Positions 1-9,660 are shown, counted from the first letter of the stretch. The stretch is DNA of 64,000 bases from Streptococcus chenjunshii (GCF_003086355.1 NZ_CP031733.1:1488001-1552000), one strand, 5' to 3'. Program-made: numbers and translations. The notes: generated by a model from the letters alone, not told the origin.

Positions 1-110
1 TGCGACTGATACTGCTGAGTAAATCACCGCGTGTGCTGACTTTTTGCTAATGCCCTAAAAATACTGGACGATTAGCTAATTTTTCTGTTTTATGATATAA
101 TAATGAGCCT

Positions 111-566
111 ATGAAAAAATTTTTTAATCAATCATTTCTGACTAAAACGATCCAAAATGAGGTGATCAGATATCTCTTCTTTGGTGTGTTAACTACAGTT
201 TTTTATATGACAGTACGGATTTTTATTTTTACTGTTTATCCCAGCGGAATTGTGTCCACCTCTCTGGCTAATATTCTCGCGGTTATTTTTGCTTTTGTTA
301 CCAATGATTTTTTCGTTTTCGACCAAGAACGGAAAGGCTGGTTCAGCCGCTTTGTGAAATTTTCTTTTGCCCGTCTGTTTACCTTCTTTTTGGACCTTTT
401 TCTGGCTTATATCTTTGTGGACACTTTTCCTGAAATTATCGGCAGATTTGTACATAACAATCTGGATTGGGTCAATACCATTGAAACGTTCATCAGTCAG
501 ATACTTATTATGGTCACCAACTATCTTTTCAGTAAGCTCTTTATCTTTAAAAACAAGAAGGCTTAA
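111..566 (+). CDS. GtrA-family membrane protein (putative lipid-linked sugar flippase)
   Basis: A 151-residue protein with four predicted membrane segments (about residues 20-40, 45-68, 82-105 and 122-143) and a short positively charged C-terminal tail after the family-typical NYLFSKLFIF end. GtrA/GtcA-family proteins are thought to flip undecaprenyl-phosphate-linked monosaccharides across the membrane so that a GT-C enzyme can add them to a surface polymer. It converges on a polyprenyl-phosphate glycosyltransferase/YfhO pair across a shared terminator, which supplies exactly the other two components of such a system. A TATAAT lies at 96-101, but no good -35 or strong ribosome-binding site is visible before the ATG. 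The family call is firm; the sugar and the polymer are unknown. Confidence 0.85.
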   Translation: MKKFFNQSFLTKTIQNEVIRYLFFGVLTTVFYMTVRIFIFTVYPSGIVSTSLANILAVIFAFVTNDFFVFDQERKGWFSRFVKFSFARLFTFFLDLFLAYIFVDTFPEIIGRFVHNNLDWVNTIETFISQILIMVTNYLFSKLFIFKNKKA

Positions 567-616
567 CCTTTCCGCAGCAGGCAGCTAAGCCTCTTTTTAT
601 CACAGTTTAATTGATA

Positions 617-650
617 TAAAAAAAACGGCCAAAAAAGCCGTTTTTTTTTA
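617..650. terminator. Bidirectional intrinsic terminator
   Basis: An AAACGGC/GCCGTTT stem is flanked by A-rich and T-rich runs on both sides. It lies between the converging GtrA-like gene and the yfhO-like gene and would serve both. Confidence 0.85.
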
Positions 651-705
651 TGTTCTTATTGCTCTTACAGCCACCTAAGAGATAATGCATACCGATAAAT
701 GGTTT

Positions 706-3636
706 TTACGGCTGTTTATCAGCTTTTTTATCATACCATCTGAGGGTTAAAATTGACGCAATTGAAATCAAAGAAATGGCTATGCCCGCATACAGTCCGG
801 GCGGTCTGAAAGTCATTTTAACAGTGTGTTTACCGCTGGTAATCGGAAAAGCGATTAAGCTTTCCCAAACTTCCTGAGTGGCAACAGACTTGCCATCTAC
901 CTGAACATGCCAGCCATCACTGTAAGGGATGGTCGTCATCATCATGTCACTGTCATCAGTGATTGTAACACTGCCTTCAATTTTAGTATTCGTCCACTTA
1001 TCGACTGCCAGACTTTGCTTTTGACGTTCAGCCATCACTTTTTTAATCGCTTCTTTATTGGCACGAACCAACTGAGCGCCTGTCATGTTGACCGAATCAG
1101 CTGTGAACTGAAACTCAATAACAGATTCCTGTCCTTCTGTATCATCTGTAATCTGCCATAACTGCCTTTGATCAAAACTTTTTTGATTGTTGTACCATTT
1201 ACCGTTTAAAAGGACTGAGAGGTCTTTATTGGCATTGGTCACACCAAACGGTGTGAAGAAATAATAGGTGTAGTTGCTTTTAGGAACCAGCTTGTATCTG
1301 ATAATTCCTGGCTTATTGCGGTCAAGACGGTTATAGACTGTCTGGCCGTTTTCATCTGTCACTGCTTCCATATTATCTGTTTCAACAGTAGCAAAATCAA
1401 AAGATTCAAAATAATTTTCTGTTGTCCCTGCCATCTGCTGCAGCAGAAAATTCTGGTTGGAAGCCGCATTATTCAGGCCAAACTTAATGCCAGTTGTCGC
1501 CTGATTGGTTCCAAAAGCAACCGAGAGGACATCCGGATTTTCATAAACCAGATAGCGATCATCTTCGTAAACCAGATTGGTGTATGCTGAAGCTAAATCT
1601 TTTCTCTCTGTCAGCTTAGAATAATACCAGCGCTGAGGGTATTTTTGCACATCTTCGTTTGTATAGTCTTTTACATCCATATAATAGCGCACACCATACA
1701 GGGCATCTGTCAAAGCTGTCCCATTTAAATACATGGTAGATGCATTAACACCGCTGTCACCCAAATAAGAAAACAGTCTTTGGGTAGATGTTTCAATGGT
1801 AGAACTGAAGGTACTTAATCCCGGATAAGAGACAAAGGTTGGAATCGTCCGCGAGTAGGCAAACGTTGAACCAATTCGGTAAAAACCTGCATCAGATTCT
1901 GCCTGAACGGTATCAGTTACCTTACCTACAGAAAGGACAGCATCAGTAAACTTATAGGCATCAGCATAGCCTAAAGTGGACTGAGAAAGGTAGGCATTCC
2001 AGCCCAATTCAAAAACAGTAATCGCTCCTATAAACAAATAGGCGGTCTTTTCTAGGTTGAAATAAATAATCAGCAAGACCGACAACCAAATCGCTGCGGT
2101 CAGGGTTAGCTGAGTCATTAAGTAACCCTCAGCCAGTAGATAAAGTGTTACTGGCAGCAAAACTGCAGAAACCGCCACTGCAGTATACTGCTTTTGTTTA
2201 GAACCGCGAAAGACAGTCCAAAAACAATAGGCCAGGCTGGCAAAAACGAAGCTGAGCAGCACTGTGACTAGCTCACGGTAGGTTTGGAAAAAAGCTGTAA
2301 CCAATTCAGGCTGTGATTTTGCAATATAGGTAAAATCATTGCTGCCTACATAGTAAACTGTTCCGGCAATCAGAATCAAGCCTGCAGCGAGGGGCTTCAC
2401 AGACAGTGGTTTATGGTCTTTAAAAAATTGGTAGGCCAGCAAAACCATAAAGAAAGAGAGAAGCCAAGAAAAACGGAAGAAAAAACCTGCCGGATTCTGC
2501 CCCATATGCCATAATTTGCTGGCAAATTCATTGATAAAAGAAACGAAAAAAATCAAGCTGACAAGCCCTGCCGAAACTTTGCGGCAGAAACTGGTTCTGG
2601 CATAAAGAAAATACAGCAGAAAACCAATTAAAGCCAAGCCGCCCACATAGATATTGGGGAGGCTCGGTCCGCTGGGCCATGAATTATTATCAAAGCTGCC
2701 GATAACCAACTTGGACAGAATATCCAAAGGGTTGATTTGCAGGCTCCAGCTAAAGCTGAGGGCAGTACCGACCTGTCCTTTACTGGAAGCTAGGTTGAGA
2801 TAAAGGGGATAAAGCAGAGCAAAGACAGATGTAATTGCCAGAACCGAAGCACCCACTACTTTAAACAAGGGATAAAAGAAAGCCTGCAGCCGCTCTTTTA
2901 AAACTCCCGGTCCGCCTAGTTTAGGCGACATATAATAGCAAGCATAGAGAGCGATGAATATGCAGATCATGACACCAAAGTAAAACTGAAACAGCATAGC
3001 CAGAGCTAAAGCCAATATATAGGCATATATTCTGCCGCCATCCAGCGTTTCTTCCAAATACAGGATAACCAGCGGCAGCATCCACATCGCATCATAAAAG
3101 ATAACATTCATCTGATAGGAAACCAGCATACCGGACAGGGCGTAGGCCATAGCCATTAAGGGCACCAGCCATACTTTGTCCGACAGTCCCCGGTAGCGCC
3201 TTATCAGCAGATGCACAAAGCTCAGGCCGATAGCACCGTAACGCAGCCAAATTGTTAAAAAAACAGCCAAAGGGAAATACTTAACTGGGGTTAAAATATA
3301 GATGATATTAAAAGGGCTAAGCAGATAATACCCCACTACACCGATCATTTCTCCGCCGATTGATTTAGTAAAAGAATAGAAGAAACCTGACCAATCACCT
3401 GACAGCAGAGTATTTTTCAGATAGGCGAAAAAGCTGATATACTGCTGTCCAAAATCGACAGCCATTAAGCTGTTTGCCCCAAACGGATACATCTGCATCA
3501 ACCTCCAGACAAACAGCATAACAGCCATCGGCAAGAAAGCACTGCAAAAATAGATTATGGCCTTCTTATGCTGCCGGTAAAAATCCGACACTCTCTCACT
3601 GTCTGCCCAAGCTTTTAATTTTGTTATTCCTGTCAT
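706..3636 (-). CDS. YfhO-family multi-pass membrane protein (putative GT-C glycosyltransferase)
   Basis: A 976-residue protein with about a dozen hydrophobic segments in its first 560 residues, then a large predicted extracellular part, and one more hydrophobic segment near the C-terminus (about 950-967) before a KKADKQP tail. The early acidic VDFGQQY segment after the first membrane helix fits GT-C enzymes that use polyprenyl-phosphate sugars. In Bacillus subtilis YfhO works with the CsbB glycosyltransferase in teichoic-acid glycosylation. The ATG at 3636 overlaps the TGA of the upstream glycosyltransferase (TGATG), so the two are translationally coupled; an in-frame GTG just before it is less likely. 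The polymer acceptor cannot be told from sequence. A mutans-group side-chain role (SccQ-like) is possible. Confidence 0.82.
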   Translation of the reverse strand: MTGITKLKAWADSERVSDFYRQHKKAIIYFCSAFLPMAVMLFVWRLMQMYPFGANSLMAVDFGQQYISFFAYLKNTLLSGDWSGFFYSFTKSIGGEMIGVVGYYLLSPFNIIYILTPVKYFPLAVFLTIWLRYGAIGLSFVHLLIRRYRGLSDKVWLVPLMAMAYALSGMLVSYQMNVIFYDAMWMLPLVILYLEETLDGGRIYAYILALALAMLFQFYFGVMICIFIALYACYYMSPKLGGPGVLKERLQAFFYPLFKVVGASVLAITSVFALLYPLYLNLASSKGQVGTALSFSWSLQINPLDILSKLVIGSFDNNSWPSGPSLPNIYVGGLALIGFLLYFLYARTSFCRKVSAGLVSLIFFVSFINEFASKLWHMGQNPAGFFFRFSWLLSFFMVLLAYQFFKDHKPLSVKPLAAGLILIAGTVYYVGSNDFTYIAKSQPELVTAFFQTYRELVTVLLSFVFASLAYCFWTVFRGSKQKQYTAVAVSAVLLPVTLYLLAEGYLMTQLTLTAAIWLSVLLIIYFNLEKTAYLFIGAITVFELGWNAYLSQSTLGYADAYKFTDAVLSVGKVTDTVQAESDAGFYRIGSTFAYSRTIPTFVSYPGLSTFSSTIETSTQRLFSYLGDSGVNASTMYLNGTALTDALYGVRYYMDVKDYTNEDVQKYPQRWYYSKLTERKDLASAYTNLVYEDDRYLVYENPDVLSVAFGTNQATTGIKFGLNNAASNQNFLLQQMAGTTENYFESFDFATVETDNMEAVTDENGQTVYNRLDRNKPGIIRYKLVPKSNYTYYFFTPFGVTNANKDLSVLLNGKWYNNQKSFDQRQLWQITDDTEGQESVIEFQFTADSVNMTGAQLVRANKEAIKKVMAERQKQSLAVDKWTNTKIEGSVTITDDSDMMMTTIPYSDGWHVQVDGKSVATQEVWESLIAFPITSGKHTVKMTFRPPGLYAGIAISLISIASILTLRWYDKKADKQP

Positions 3637-4595
3637 CACCCTACCCCATCTTTTCTGGCCGCTTCAATGTTAGATTCATCAATAATAAAATGCGGACGCT
3701 TTTTCACTTCATAATAAATTTTCCCGATATATTCACCCAGCACACCTAGGGAAATCAGCTGCACCCCGCTGAATAGGATGATAGCAGCAATGGTTGTAAA
3801 ATAACCGCTGACCGAATTACCCGGATTAAGCAGATAAGCGATAAACTCTTTAAAAAGATACAAGACTGCTAAACCGATACTGATAAACCCAAACTGAATA
3901 CAGATGCGCAAGGGCTTATCATTAAAAGAAATCAGCCCCTGCACAGCATAATTCATCGATTTCTTGAAGCTGAACTTGCTTTTCCCTGCTTCCCGGACAT
4001 GATTTTTATATGGAATGACTTTTTCTTTAAACCCAATCCATTCGTACAGACCTTTATTAAAACGATTATATTCTGGCATCGCCAAAAAAGTATTAACTGC
4101 CCGCCGGCTCAGCAATTTTAATTCTGATTTTCCATCCGTCAGCTTAACATCCATAGCGTAATTAGCAAAAGCATAGAAAGCACGCGCAAAAAAAGTGCTG
4201 GATTTCGATTCACCAGAACGGTCGCGCTGACCGCTGACAACTTCAAAGCCTTCTTTATAGGCCTGAAGAAATTCGGGAATCAGGCTGGGCGGATGCTGCA
4301 GATCGCCATCCATAACCATGACGGCATCGCCTGTTGAATACTTAAAGCCTGCTAAAATACCGCCCTCGCGCCCAAAATTGCGGCTGAAGCTGATATACTT
4401 GACACGGCTGTCGCGTGCAGCAATGGCTTTCATCAGACTGTAGGTTCTGTCCGTACTGCCATCGTCAATATAGAGCAGCTCATAGTCATCTATCTCCCGT
4501 CCCAGAAGCGACTGAAGCTGCTCAGACATAGCCTGATGAGTTTTTTCGATCATGCTTTCTTCATTCAAAAAAGTAATCAGCAAAGATAGTTTCAT
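3636..4595 (-). CDS. GT2 polyprenyl-phosphate glycosyltransferase (CsbB/DPM1-like)
   Basis: A 319-residue family-2 glycosyltransferase that should charge undecaprenyl phosphate with a single sugar on the cytoplasmic face. The N-terminal GT-A domain shows DDGSTDRT (about 45-52), a DGD metal-binding site in MDGDLQHPP (about 95-103) and the SFSRNFGREGG block. Two membrane helices follow near residues 226-250 and 262-288, then a short KKRPHFII tail, the layout of CsbB/GtrB/DPM1 proteins. It is the first gene of a two-gene operon with the YfhO-like protein, and the GtrA-like flippase lies convergently next door. A second GT2 of the same type is at 28493 in the RGP locus. The sugar (glucose, GlcNAc or galactose) is not predictable here. 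Confidence 0.87.
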   Translation of the reverse strand: MKLSLLITFLNEESMIEKTHQAMSEQLQSLLGREIDDYELLYIDDGSTDRTYSLMKAIAARDSRVKYISFSRNFGREGGILAGFKYSTGDAVMVMDGDLQHPPSLIPEFLQAYKEGFEVVSGQRDRSGESKSSTFFARAFYAFANYAMDVKLTDGKSELKLLSRRAVNTFLAMPEYNRFNKGLYEWIGFKEKVIPYKNHVREAGKSKFSFKKSMNYAVQGLISFNDKPLRICIQFGFISIGLAVLYLFKEFIAYLLNPGNSVSGYFTTIAAIILFSGVQLISLGVLGEYIGKIYYEVKKRPHFIIDESNIEAARKDGVG

Positions 4596-4635
4596 TTAAT
4601 CACCTAATCAGTATATAATCTCATAATAATATCTC

Positions 4636-4664
4636 ATTTTATCATAAATAGACAGAATTATCAA
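4636..4664 (-). promoter_or_regulatory. Promoter of the GT2/yfhO-like operon
   Basis: Reading the minus strand, TTGATA is followed after 17 bp by TAAAAT, about 40 bp upstream of the glycosyltransferase ATG. Confidence 0.6.
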
Positions 4665-4794
4665 TTTGATTAAAAAATAGAATAATTCTGTTTTTATTAT
4701 AATAATCCTATATTCTATCTTGCTTTCCTTTATTCGCCAATGTTTTAGAAAAGCAAAAAATGCTATAATAGTTAAAAACAGATAAGGAAAAAAT

Positions 4795-6057
4795 ATGAAC
4801 TATACTGAAACATTAAGCTGGATTCATTCCTATAAAGCTAACGGCCGCCGTCCTAAGCAGGAACGAATGCTGGCCATTCTGGAAAAATTGAATCATCCCC
4901 AGCGGAAATTCTCTGCTGTGCATGTTGTCGGAACAAACGGCAAAGGGTCGACCGTCAGTTTTTTGCAGCATATCCTGACAGCAGCTGGCTATAAGACTGG
5001 CAGTTTCACCTCCCCTTTTATACAATCTTTTAATGAACGAATTGCAATTGACCGACAGCCTATTTCAGATAGAGAGTTATGCAGGACAGCTCAGTTAGTC
5101 CGCCCTATCATAGAAGATAAACAGCTGCTGTCAGCCTGGGGACGTCCAACAGAATTTGAGCTTGTCACTCTGCTGATGTTTACCTATTTTGCATACATCA
5201 ATCCTGTAGATTTGGCAGTCATTGAAGCCGGAGTAGGCGGAAGCCATGATGCAACTAATGTTTTTACTGCTCTGGCAGTTATCTGTCCTTCAATCAGCTT
5301 GGATCACCAGGACAGACTTGGAACATCTCTCAGTCACATCGCCCAACATAAAGTTGGCGTTCTTGCAGAGAATGTCCCCCTTATCTTTGCCCAGCTGCAG
5401 CAAGAAGTCAGGCAGATTTTTTACCAGAAAGCAGCTCTGCTTAAAGCCCCAACCTATGAACTGGGAAAAGATTTTTCTTTTGCTGAGCATAGTGACGGCA
5501 GCTTTTGCTTTTATAGAGAGCCCTTCACGCTCTCAAACATTCACCTGCAGCTGCTGGGAAAACATCAAAAAAGCAATGCTTCTTTGGCTGTTATGGCTGC
5601 CCTGCTTCTTTCCAGAAAGCTGTCAGGAATCACTTCAGCTGCCATAAAAACCGGACTTCAAAGAGCTGTTTGGCCTGGACGCACTGAATTTATAGGCAGC
5701 CACCTCATGCTTGACGGTGCCCACAATGAGGAAGCCATCCAAAAACTCGCTGACTTACTGGATGACATGTTCGCTGACAAAGAAATACATATTCTTTTTG
5801 CCGGTCTTCAGCGCAAACCAATTAAACAGCTTTTATCCCTCCTGTGCCATTATGATGTGAGGGTTACCAGCTTTGATTTTCCTGATGCACAAAAACTTGA
5901 AGATTATCCGCCATCCTATAAAAAAGTCCAAAACTGGCGTTTATGGCTGGAAAAAATTCCAAAACAGACAGACAGCCTCTATGTTGTAACAGGTTCCCTT
6001 TACTTTATTTCAGAAGTTCGGAACTATCTGCTCTCAGAAGAAACCGGCAAAGTTTAA
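4795..6057 (+). CDS. folC: Folylpolyglutamate synthase / dihydrofolate synthase
   Basis: A 420-residue Mur-ligase-family enzyme that adds glutamate to (dihydro)folates in the cytoplasm. It shows the P-loop GTNGKGST (about residues 47-54), the following TSPFIQSFNERI loop, and VIEAGVGG with the downstream SLDHQDRLG segment that binds Mg-ATP. Length fits the family. The ATG has AAGGA eight bases upstream and an extended -10 (TGCTATAAT, 4761-4769). It is monocistronic and ends at a perfect bidirectional terminator shared with gor. Whether it also has dihydrofolate synthase activity cannot be told from sequence. Confidence 0.9.
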   Translation: MNYTETLSWIHSYKANGRRPKQERMLAILEKLNHPQRKFSAVHVVGTNGKGSTVSFLQHILTAAGYKTGSFTSPFIQSFNERIAIDRQPISDRELCRTAQLVRPIIEDKQLLSAWGRPTEFELVTLLMFTYFAYINPVDLAVIEAGVGGSHDATNVFTALAVICPSISLDHQDRLGTSLSHIAQHKVGVLAENVPLIFAQLQQEVRQIFYQKAALLKAPTYELGKDFSFAEHSDGSFCFYREPFTLSNIHLQLLGKHQKSNASLAVMAALLLSRKLSGITSAAIKTGLQRAVWPGRTEFIGSHLMLDGAHNEEAIQKLADLLDDMFADKEIHILFAGLQRKPIKQLLSLLCHYDVRVTSFDFPDAQKLEDYPPSYKKVQNWRLWLEKIPKQTDSLYVVTGSLYFISEVRNYLLSEETGKV

Positions 6058-6122
6058 AGCTGCTTATCCTTACAGCATGCTGTTTGCTAAGAGGGCGCTA
6101 AGAATTTAAAAACAAGCCTATC

Positions 6123-6152
6123 AAAAAATCTCACCGATCGGTGAGATTTTTT
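6123..6152. terminator. Perfect palindromic bidirectional terminator
   Basis: A 30-bp perfect palindrome has the core TCTCACCGATCGGTGAGA between an A6 and a T6 run. It separates the converging folC and gor genes. Confidence 0.92.
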
Positions 6153-6161
6153 GTGTATTCC

Positions 6162-7514
6162 TCAGCGCATTGTAACGAATTCTTCCGCACCAGTCGGATG
6201 GATAGCTACCGTGCTGTCGAAATCGGCTTTCCTAGCTCCCATTTTAAGGGCTACGGCAAAACCTTGAATCATCTCATCCACACCATAGCCAATTCCATGA
6301 AGACCTACAATCTTTTCATCCGCTCCCTGACAGACCAGTTTCATTTTACACATTTGACGATGGCCGGTAATAGCCGTATACATAGAAACAAAGGATGAAG
6401 TGTAGGTTTTGACAGTATCTTTGCCGAATTTAGCAACAGCTCCTTCTTCGCTCAGCCCAACTGAACCCATAGGCGGATGGCTGAAAATAACGGTTGGCAC
6501 ATTATCATAATCCAATTTTTCATCAGGCTTGTTGTTAAAGAGCCGTTCGGACAAGCGCCGTCCTGCGGCCACTGCGACTGGAGTCAGCTCTAATTTACCG
6601 TTGACATCTCCCAGAGCATAAATACCGTCAACATTAGTATTTTCATAGGCATCGGTAATGATAAAACCTTTTTCGTCAAGCTTAAGGCCGGTAACTTCCA
6701 AATTAAAACCAGTCACATTGGCTTGACGGCCAATAGCCCAAATCAAGGTATCAACTGTATATTCCTCTCCGTTTTCCAATATTAACGTCAGGCTGCCGTC
6801 AGAATTTTTAACAACCTCTTTAGGAATAGAGAAAGTATGAAGTTCAGGTCCCGCTTCTGCCATCTCTTTAACAAGGACATCGACAATTTCACGGTCAAAT
6901 TTTCGTAAAGGGCGGTCTCTGCGGACAAAAAGATGGGTTTGACTGCCCAGCGCATGAAGAACACCGGCCAATTCAACAGCAATGTAACCTGCTCCAACAA
7001 TAGCTGTCCGTTGGGGGACTGCATCCAGCTCAAAAAAACCATCAGAAGTGATACCGTACTCACTGCCTGGAATATCCGGTATGAGGGCATGTCCTCCCGT
7101 TGCAACCAAAATATGCGGAGCTGTATACTCTTTTCCACCTGCCATTACAGTGTGACTATCAACAAAAGAGGCATATTCATATAAGCGCTCTACACCTGTC
7201 TGATCAAAACCGCGTTCATATGAATGGTGAATCCGATCAATATAAGCCTGTCGGTTTTTCTTAAGAACGTCAAAATTAAACTGTTCAGCTGTCAGACTGA
7301 ATCCGTAATCCGGTGCATAACGGTGAAGCGCTTCAGCCATCTGAGCACCATACCACATCACTTTCTTAGGAACACAGCCTCGGTTTACACAAGTTCCACC
7401 GATGTCTCTGGCCTCGATCAAAAGCACTTTTGCTCCGTACATAGCCGCCCGATTAGCCGAAGCAATTCCCCCGCTGCCGCCGCCAATAACAATATAATCA
7501 TAAGCTTTCGCCAT
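6162..7514 (-). CDS. gor: Glutathione-disulfide reductase
   Basis: A 450-residue NADPH-dependent flavoprotein that reduces glutathione disulfide. Visible are the FAD-binding GGGSGG (11-16), the redox pair in [13 protein letters not shown] (C42 and C47), the NAD(P) fold [11 protein letters not shown], the second FAD motif ALGDVNG and the C-terminal catalytic His in HPTGAEEF. I chose the ATG at 7514 because an AGAGGGG ribosome-binding site sits eight bases before it; an in-frame GTG at 7523 is only three bases from that site. The 5' leader is made of three repeat elements (7535-7926), whose last arm ends 20 bp before this start. It is most likely part of the oxidative stress defence. Confidence 0.93.
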   Translation of the reverse strand: MAKAYDYIVIGGGSGGIASANRAAMYGAKVLLIEARDIGGTCVNRGCVPKKVMWYGAQMAEALHRYAPDYGFSLTAEQFNFDVLKKNRQAYIDRIHHSYERGFDQTGVERLYEYASFVDSHTVMAGGKEYTAPHILVATGGHALIPDIPGSEYGITSDGFFELDAVPQRTAIVGAGYIAVELAGVLHALGSQTHLFVRRDRPLRKFDREIVDVLVKEMAEAGPELHTFSIPKEVVKNSDGSLTLILENGEEYTVDTLIWAIGRQANVTGFNLEVTGLKLDEKGFIITDAYENTNVDGIYALGDVNGKLELTPVAVAAGRRLSERLFNNKPDEKLDYDNVPTVIFSHPPMGSVGLSEEGAVAKFGKDTVKTYTSSFVSMYTAITGHRQMCKMKLVCQGADEKIVGLHGIGYGVDEMIQGFAVALKMGARKADFDSTVAIHPTGAEEFVTMR

Positions 7515-7534
7515 TTCATACACCCCTCTATTAT

Positions 7535-7644
7535 AAGATACAAAGGCCGTTTAAAAATCCGTATGAAAATAGAGGCTGACAAGTGATGCTTGCATCACGC
7601 TGGCAGACATCTTTTTCACTAGGATTTTAGGCCGTGTTCAGTTC
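7535..7644 (-). repeat. BOX-like repeat element, class 1 (R1a)
   Basis: A 110-bp element. Left arm AAGATACAAAGGCC...AATCCGTATGAAAA and right arm TTTTCACTAGGATT...GGCCGTGTTCAGTTC are imperfect inverted repeats: AATCC pairs with GGATT and TGAAAA with TTTTCA, leaving a 3-nt internal loop. The insert contains the palindrome GTGATGCTTGCATCAC. It lies 20 bp upstream of the gor start. Strand is given as that of the downstream gene. Confidence 0.85.
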
Positions 7645-7648
7645 TAAT

Positions 7649-7758
7649 AAGATACAAAGGCCGTTTAAAAATCCGTATGAAAATAGGGGCTGACAAGTGA
7701 TGCTTGCATCACGCTGGCAGACATCTTTTTCACTAGGATTTTAGGCCGTGTTCAGTTC
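7649..7758 (-). repeat. BOX-like repeat element, class 1 (R1b)
   Basis: A 110-bp copy that differs from R1a at one position in my reading. It is joined head-to-tail through the 4-bp spacer TAAT. The copy at 43215-43324 differs only in its last few bases, so these copies are recent. Confidence 0.85.
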
Positions 7759-7762
7759 TAAT

Positions 7763-7926
7763 AAGATACAAAGGCCGTTTAAAACGCAAAGAGAAAATAG
7801 GAGCCTGACCGCCGAGTCACTAAAGACTCAAGGAAAGGCTATACTCACAGAGCAACCACACTCGTAAGTCGCTAATGCTTCCAACGATTGCGTCTCTTTT
7901 TCTCACAGCGTTTAGGCCGTGTTCAG
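7763..7926 (-). repeat. BOX-like repeat element, class 2 with long insert (R1c)
   Basis: Same outer arms (AAGATACAAAGGCC, GGCCGTGTTCAG) but the inner stem is the second class: AACGC...GAGAAAA on the left and TTTTCTC...GCGTT on the right. The insert differs from class 1 (CCGCCGAGTCACTAAAGACT and following). It is again joined to R1b by TAAT. The 250 bp beyond it to 8176 hold no gene, only a small AAACGGCCGTTT palindrome near 7958 and two terminator hairpins. Confidence 0.8.
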
Positions 7927-8002
7927 TACAGCCGTCTGTAATAAATTTACTTTATCATAAAACGGCCGTTTAAACAAAAATCTGCTACGTACTCTTTTAG
8001 AT

Positions 8003-8036
8003 AAAAAAGTCTGCTGGGGAGAGCAGACTTTTTTCT
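8003..8036. terminator. Hairpin with A/T runs
   Basis: The stem AAGTCTGCT/AGCAGACTT with loop GGGGAG is flanked by A-rich and T6 runs. It lies in the gap between the gor leader repeats and ylbF, with no gene directly feeding it. It could isolate gor transcription from the ylbF side. Confidence 0.7.
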
Positions 8037-8124
8037 GAACCTGAACATAGGAAAGCAAAGATGAACCTTTTGATACCGTCTACTGTGCTTAAAGCGTTTT
8101 CTTGTCTTCTCATATCTTGATATT

Positions 8125-8155
8125 AAAAAAACCGGTCACCAATGGTGCCGGTTTA
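8125..8155 (-). terminator. Terminator of the aro-tyrA-ylbF operon
   Basis: On the minus strand an AAACCGGCACC/GGTGACCGGTTT hairpin runs into a T-rich stretch, 22 bp after the ylbF stop. It marks the end of the operon here. Confidence 0.85.
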
Positions 8156-8176
8156 ACAGGATACGCTGCAACAAAA

Positions 8177-8512
8177 CTATTGTAAATCCTGTATAGGAGA
8201 AAAGACAATTTTTTCAATATCTGAAATATAAATAGACAGACGCTGCTGCTGTTCAAGAAAAGTTTTTAAAACAGCATTTTCTTCAATTTTCTGTCCCAAT
8301 GCAGTCATTTCATCCTGATCTTCCTTGGAAGGCATTTGACCGGATTGCATTAGGGTCTGCATCTTTTTTTGAACTTCTAAAAATTGTTCCCACAGATCCT
8401 TTGCTTCGCTGTTGGACTCGACAGCCGCCTTTGCTTCTGCTGCAGCTTGATATTCAGGAAGTACCCTGATAGCTCTTTCTAACTCATTTGCAATATCATA
8501 AACATTCGCCAT
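8177..8512 (-). CDS. YlbF/YmcA family protein (UPF0342)
   Basis: A 111-residue, acidic, mostly helical protein with no membrane segment or cysteines. The spacing of charged and hydrophobic residues over residues 5-105 suggests an extended helical bundle. The start [15 protein letters not shown] and overall pattern match the UPF0342/YlbF family of streptococci, which usually sits next to tyrA. B. subtilis relatives YlbF/YmcA act with YaaT on RNase Y-dependent RNA processing; this role is inferred for the streptococcal member. GGAGAGA precedes the ATG. It starts 12 bp after the tyrA stop and is the last gene of the operon. Confidence 0.8.
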   Translation of the reverse strand: MANVYDIANELERAIRVLPEYQAAAEAKAAVESNSEAKDLWEQFLEVQKKMQTLMQSGQMPSKEDQDEMTALGQKIEENAVLKTFLEQQQRLSIYISDIEKIVFSPIQDLQ

Positions 8513-8524
8513 TTATTATCTCTC

Positions 8525-9631
8525 CTATTCAATAAAAACGTTATAATCAGTATTATCAGTAATAACTTTTCGCGCATGATCCAAGTCTTTAGCATTTTTA
8601 AATGAAATTTGAAGGATTCCGCTAATATCTTCACGGTTTTCTTCATTAATATGAATATTAACCAAAGACGTACCCCGCAAAAGCTCCAAAATTTCTAAAA
8701 TCACATCTTCTTCATCCGGAACATCAACAAAAATATCAAAGAAACTCTCTACACCGCCTCGTTTGTGAATTTCCATTTCTTTGCGGGTTTGTCTGGCTTG
8801 GGCAAAATAATTCCAAATGGCTTCTTCGTCATCTTGTGAAAGCAACTGAGCCACACGGTCCAGCCGTTGCTTAAAGTCTGAAATCCGCTCCAAAACAGCC
8901 TCTTTGTTGGTTAAAAGAATACTGGTCCACATCCCCGGCTCGCTTTCAGCAATACGGGTCATATCCCGAAAACCTCCGGCCGCAAAGCGATTCGTCATGT
9001 CATGTTCGCCTGCATACTCACCGGCCTGCTCCATCAGACTGGCTGATAAAATATGCGGGAAATGACTGACTTGACTGGTCACTCGGTCGTGTTCAGCCGC
9101 TTCAATCTCAATAAATCTGGCCTGCAGTCCCGATAGCAAGTCTTTAAGCGTAGCAATAGTAGATTTTTTAGTTAGTTTGCTTGGTGTAAAAATATAATAA
9201 GCATTTTCAAACAGATGGCCATCTGCTGCGACAGCACCTGATTTATGGCTGCCGGCCATAGGGTGCGATCCGACAAACTGGACAGATTTGTCCATCAGGT
9301 ACTTTTCAGCAGCTGCCACGATTTCTAATTTAGTTGACCCGGCATCTGTAATGATGACGTTGTCTTTTAAATCCAACTGGGACAAAGTTTTAAGAAAAAC
9401 AATGGTCTGTTTGATGGGCACAGCTAAGATAATGATATCTGCCAGAGGGGCAAAGGCCGCAAAATCATCAGTTGCTTCATCAACAAGACCGCGTTCTAAG
9501 GCAATTATCCGTGATTTATCTGAGCGATTGTAGCCCAGAACAGTATAGTCCGGATGGCCTCTCTTAATCCCGAGTGCCAAAGAGCCGCCGATCAACCCTA
9601 ACCCAGCTATATAGATGACTTTCTTTCCCAT
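8525..9631 (-). CDS. tyrA: Prephenate dehydrogenase
   Basis: A 368-residue enzyme that oxidatively decarboxylates prephenate to 4-hydroxyphenylpyruvate in tyrosine synthesis. The N-terminal Rossmann motif GLGLIGGSLALG (about 10-21) binds NAD. SHPMAGSHKSG (about 123-133) is the family's substrate and catalytic segment. The last 70 residues (VDVPDEEDVI...) look like an ACT-type regulatory domain, suggesting feedback control by tyrosine. I chose the ATG at 9631 with GGAG five bases upstream over an in-frame GTG at 9646. It follows aroC by 29 bp. Confidence 0.93.
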   Translation of the reverse strand: MGKKVIYIAGLGLIGGSLALGIKRGHPDYTVLGYNRSDKSRIIALERGLVDEATDDFAAFAPLADIIILAVPIKQTIVFLKTLSQLDLKDNVIITDAGSTKLEIVAAAEKYLMDKSVQFVGSHPMAGSHKSGAVAADGHLFENAYYIFTPSKLTKKSTIATLKDLLSGLQARFIEIEAAEHDRVTSQVSHFPHILSASLMEQAGEYAGEHDMTNRFAAGGFRDMTRIAESEPGMWTSILLTNKEAVLERISDFKQRLDRVAQLLSQDDEEAIWNYFAQARQTRKEMEIHKRGGVESFFDIFVDVPDEEDVILEILELLRGTSLVNIHINEENREDISGILQISFKNAKDLDHARKVITDNTDYNVFIE

Positions 9632-9660
9632 ATTGACTCCAATCACATGCTCAAATCAGT

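Noticed and set aside
7955..7975. AAACGGCCGTTT palindrome as an operator
   Set aside because: It lies among degenerate repeat sequence with no promoter in register; it may be a remnant of an arm.
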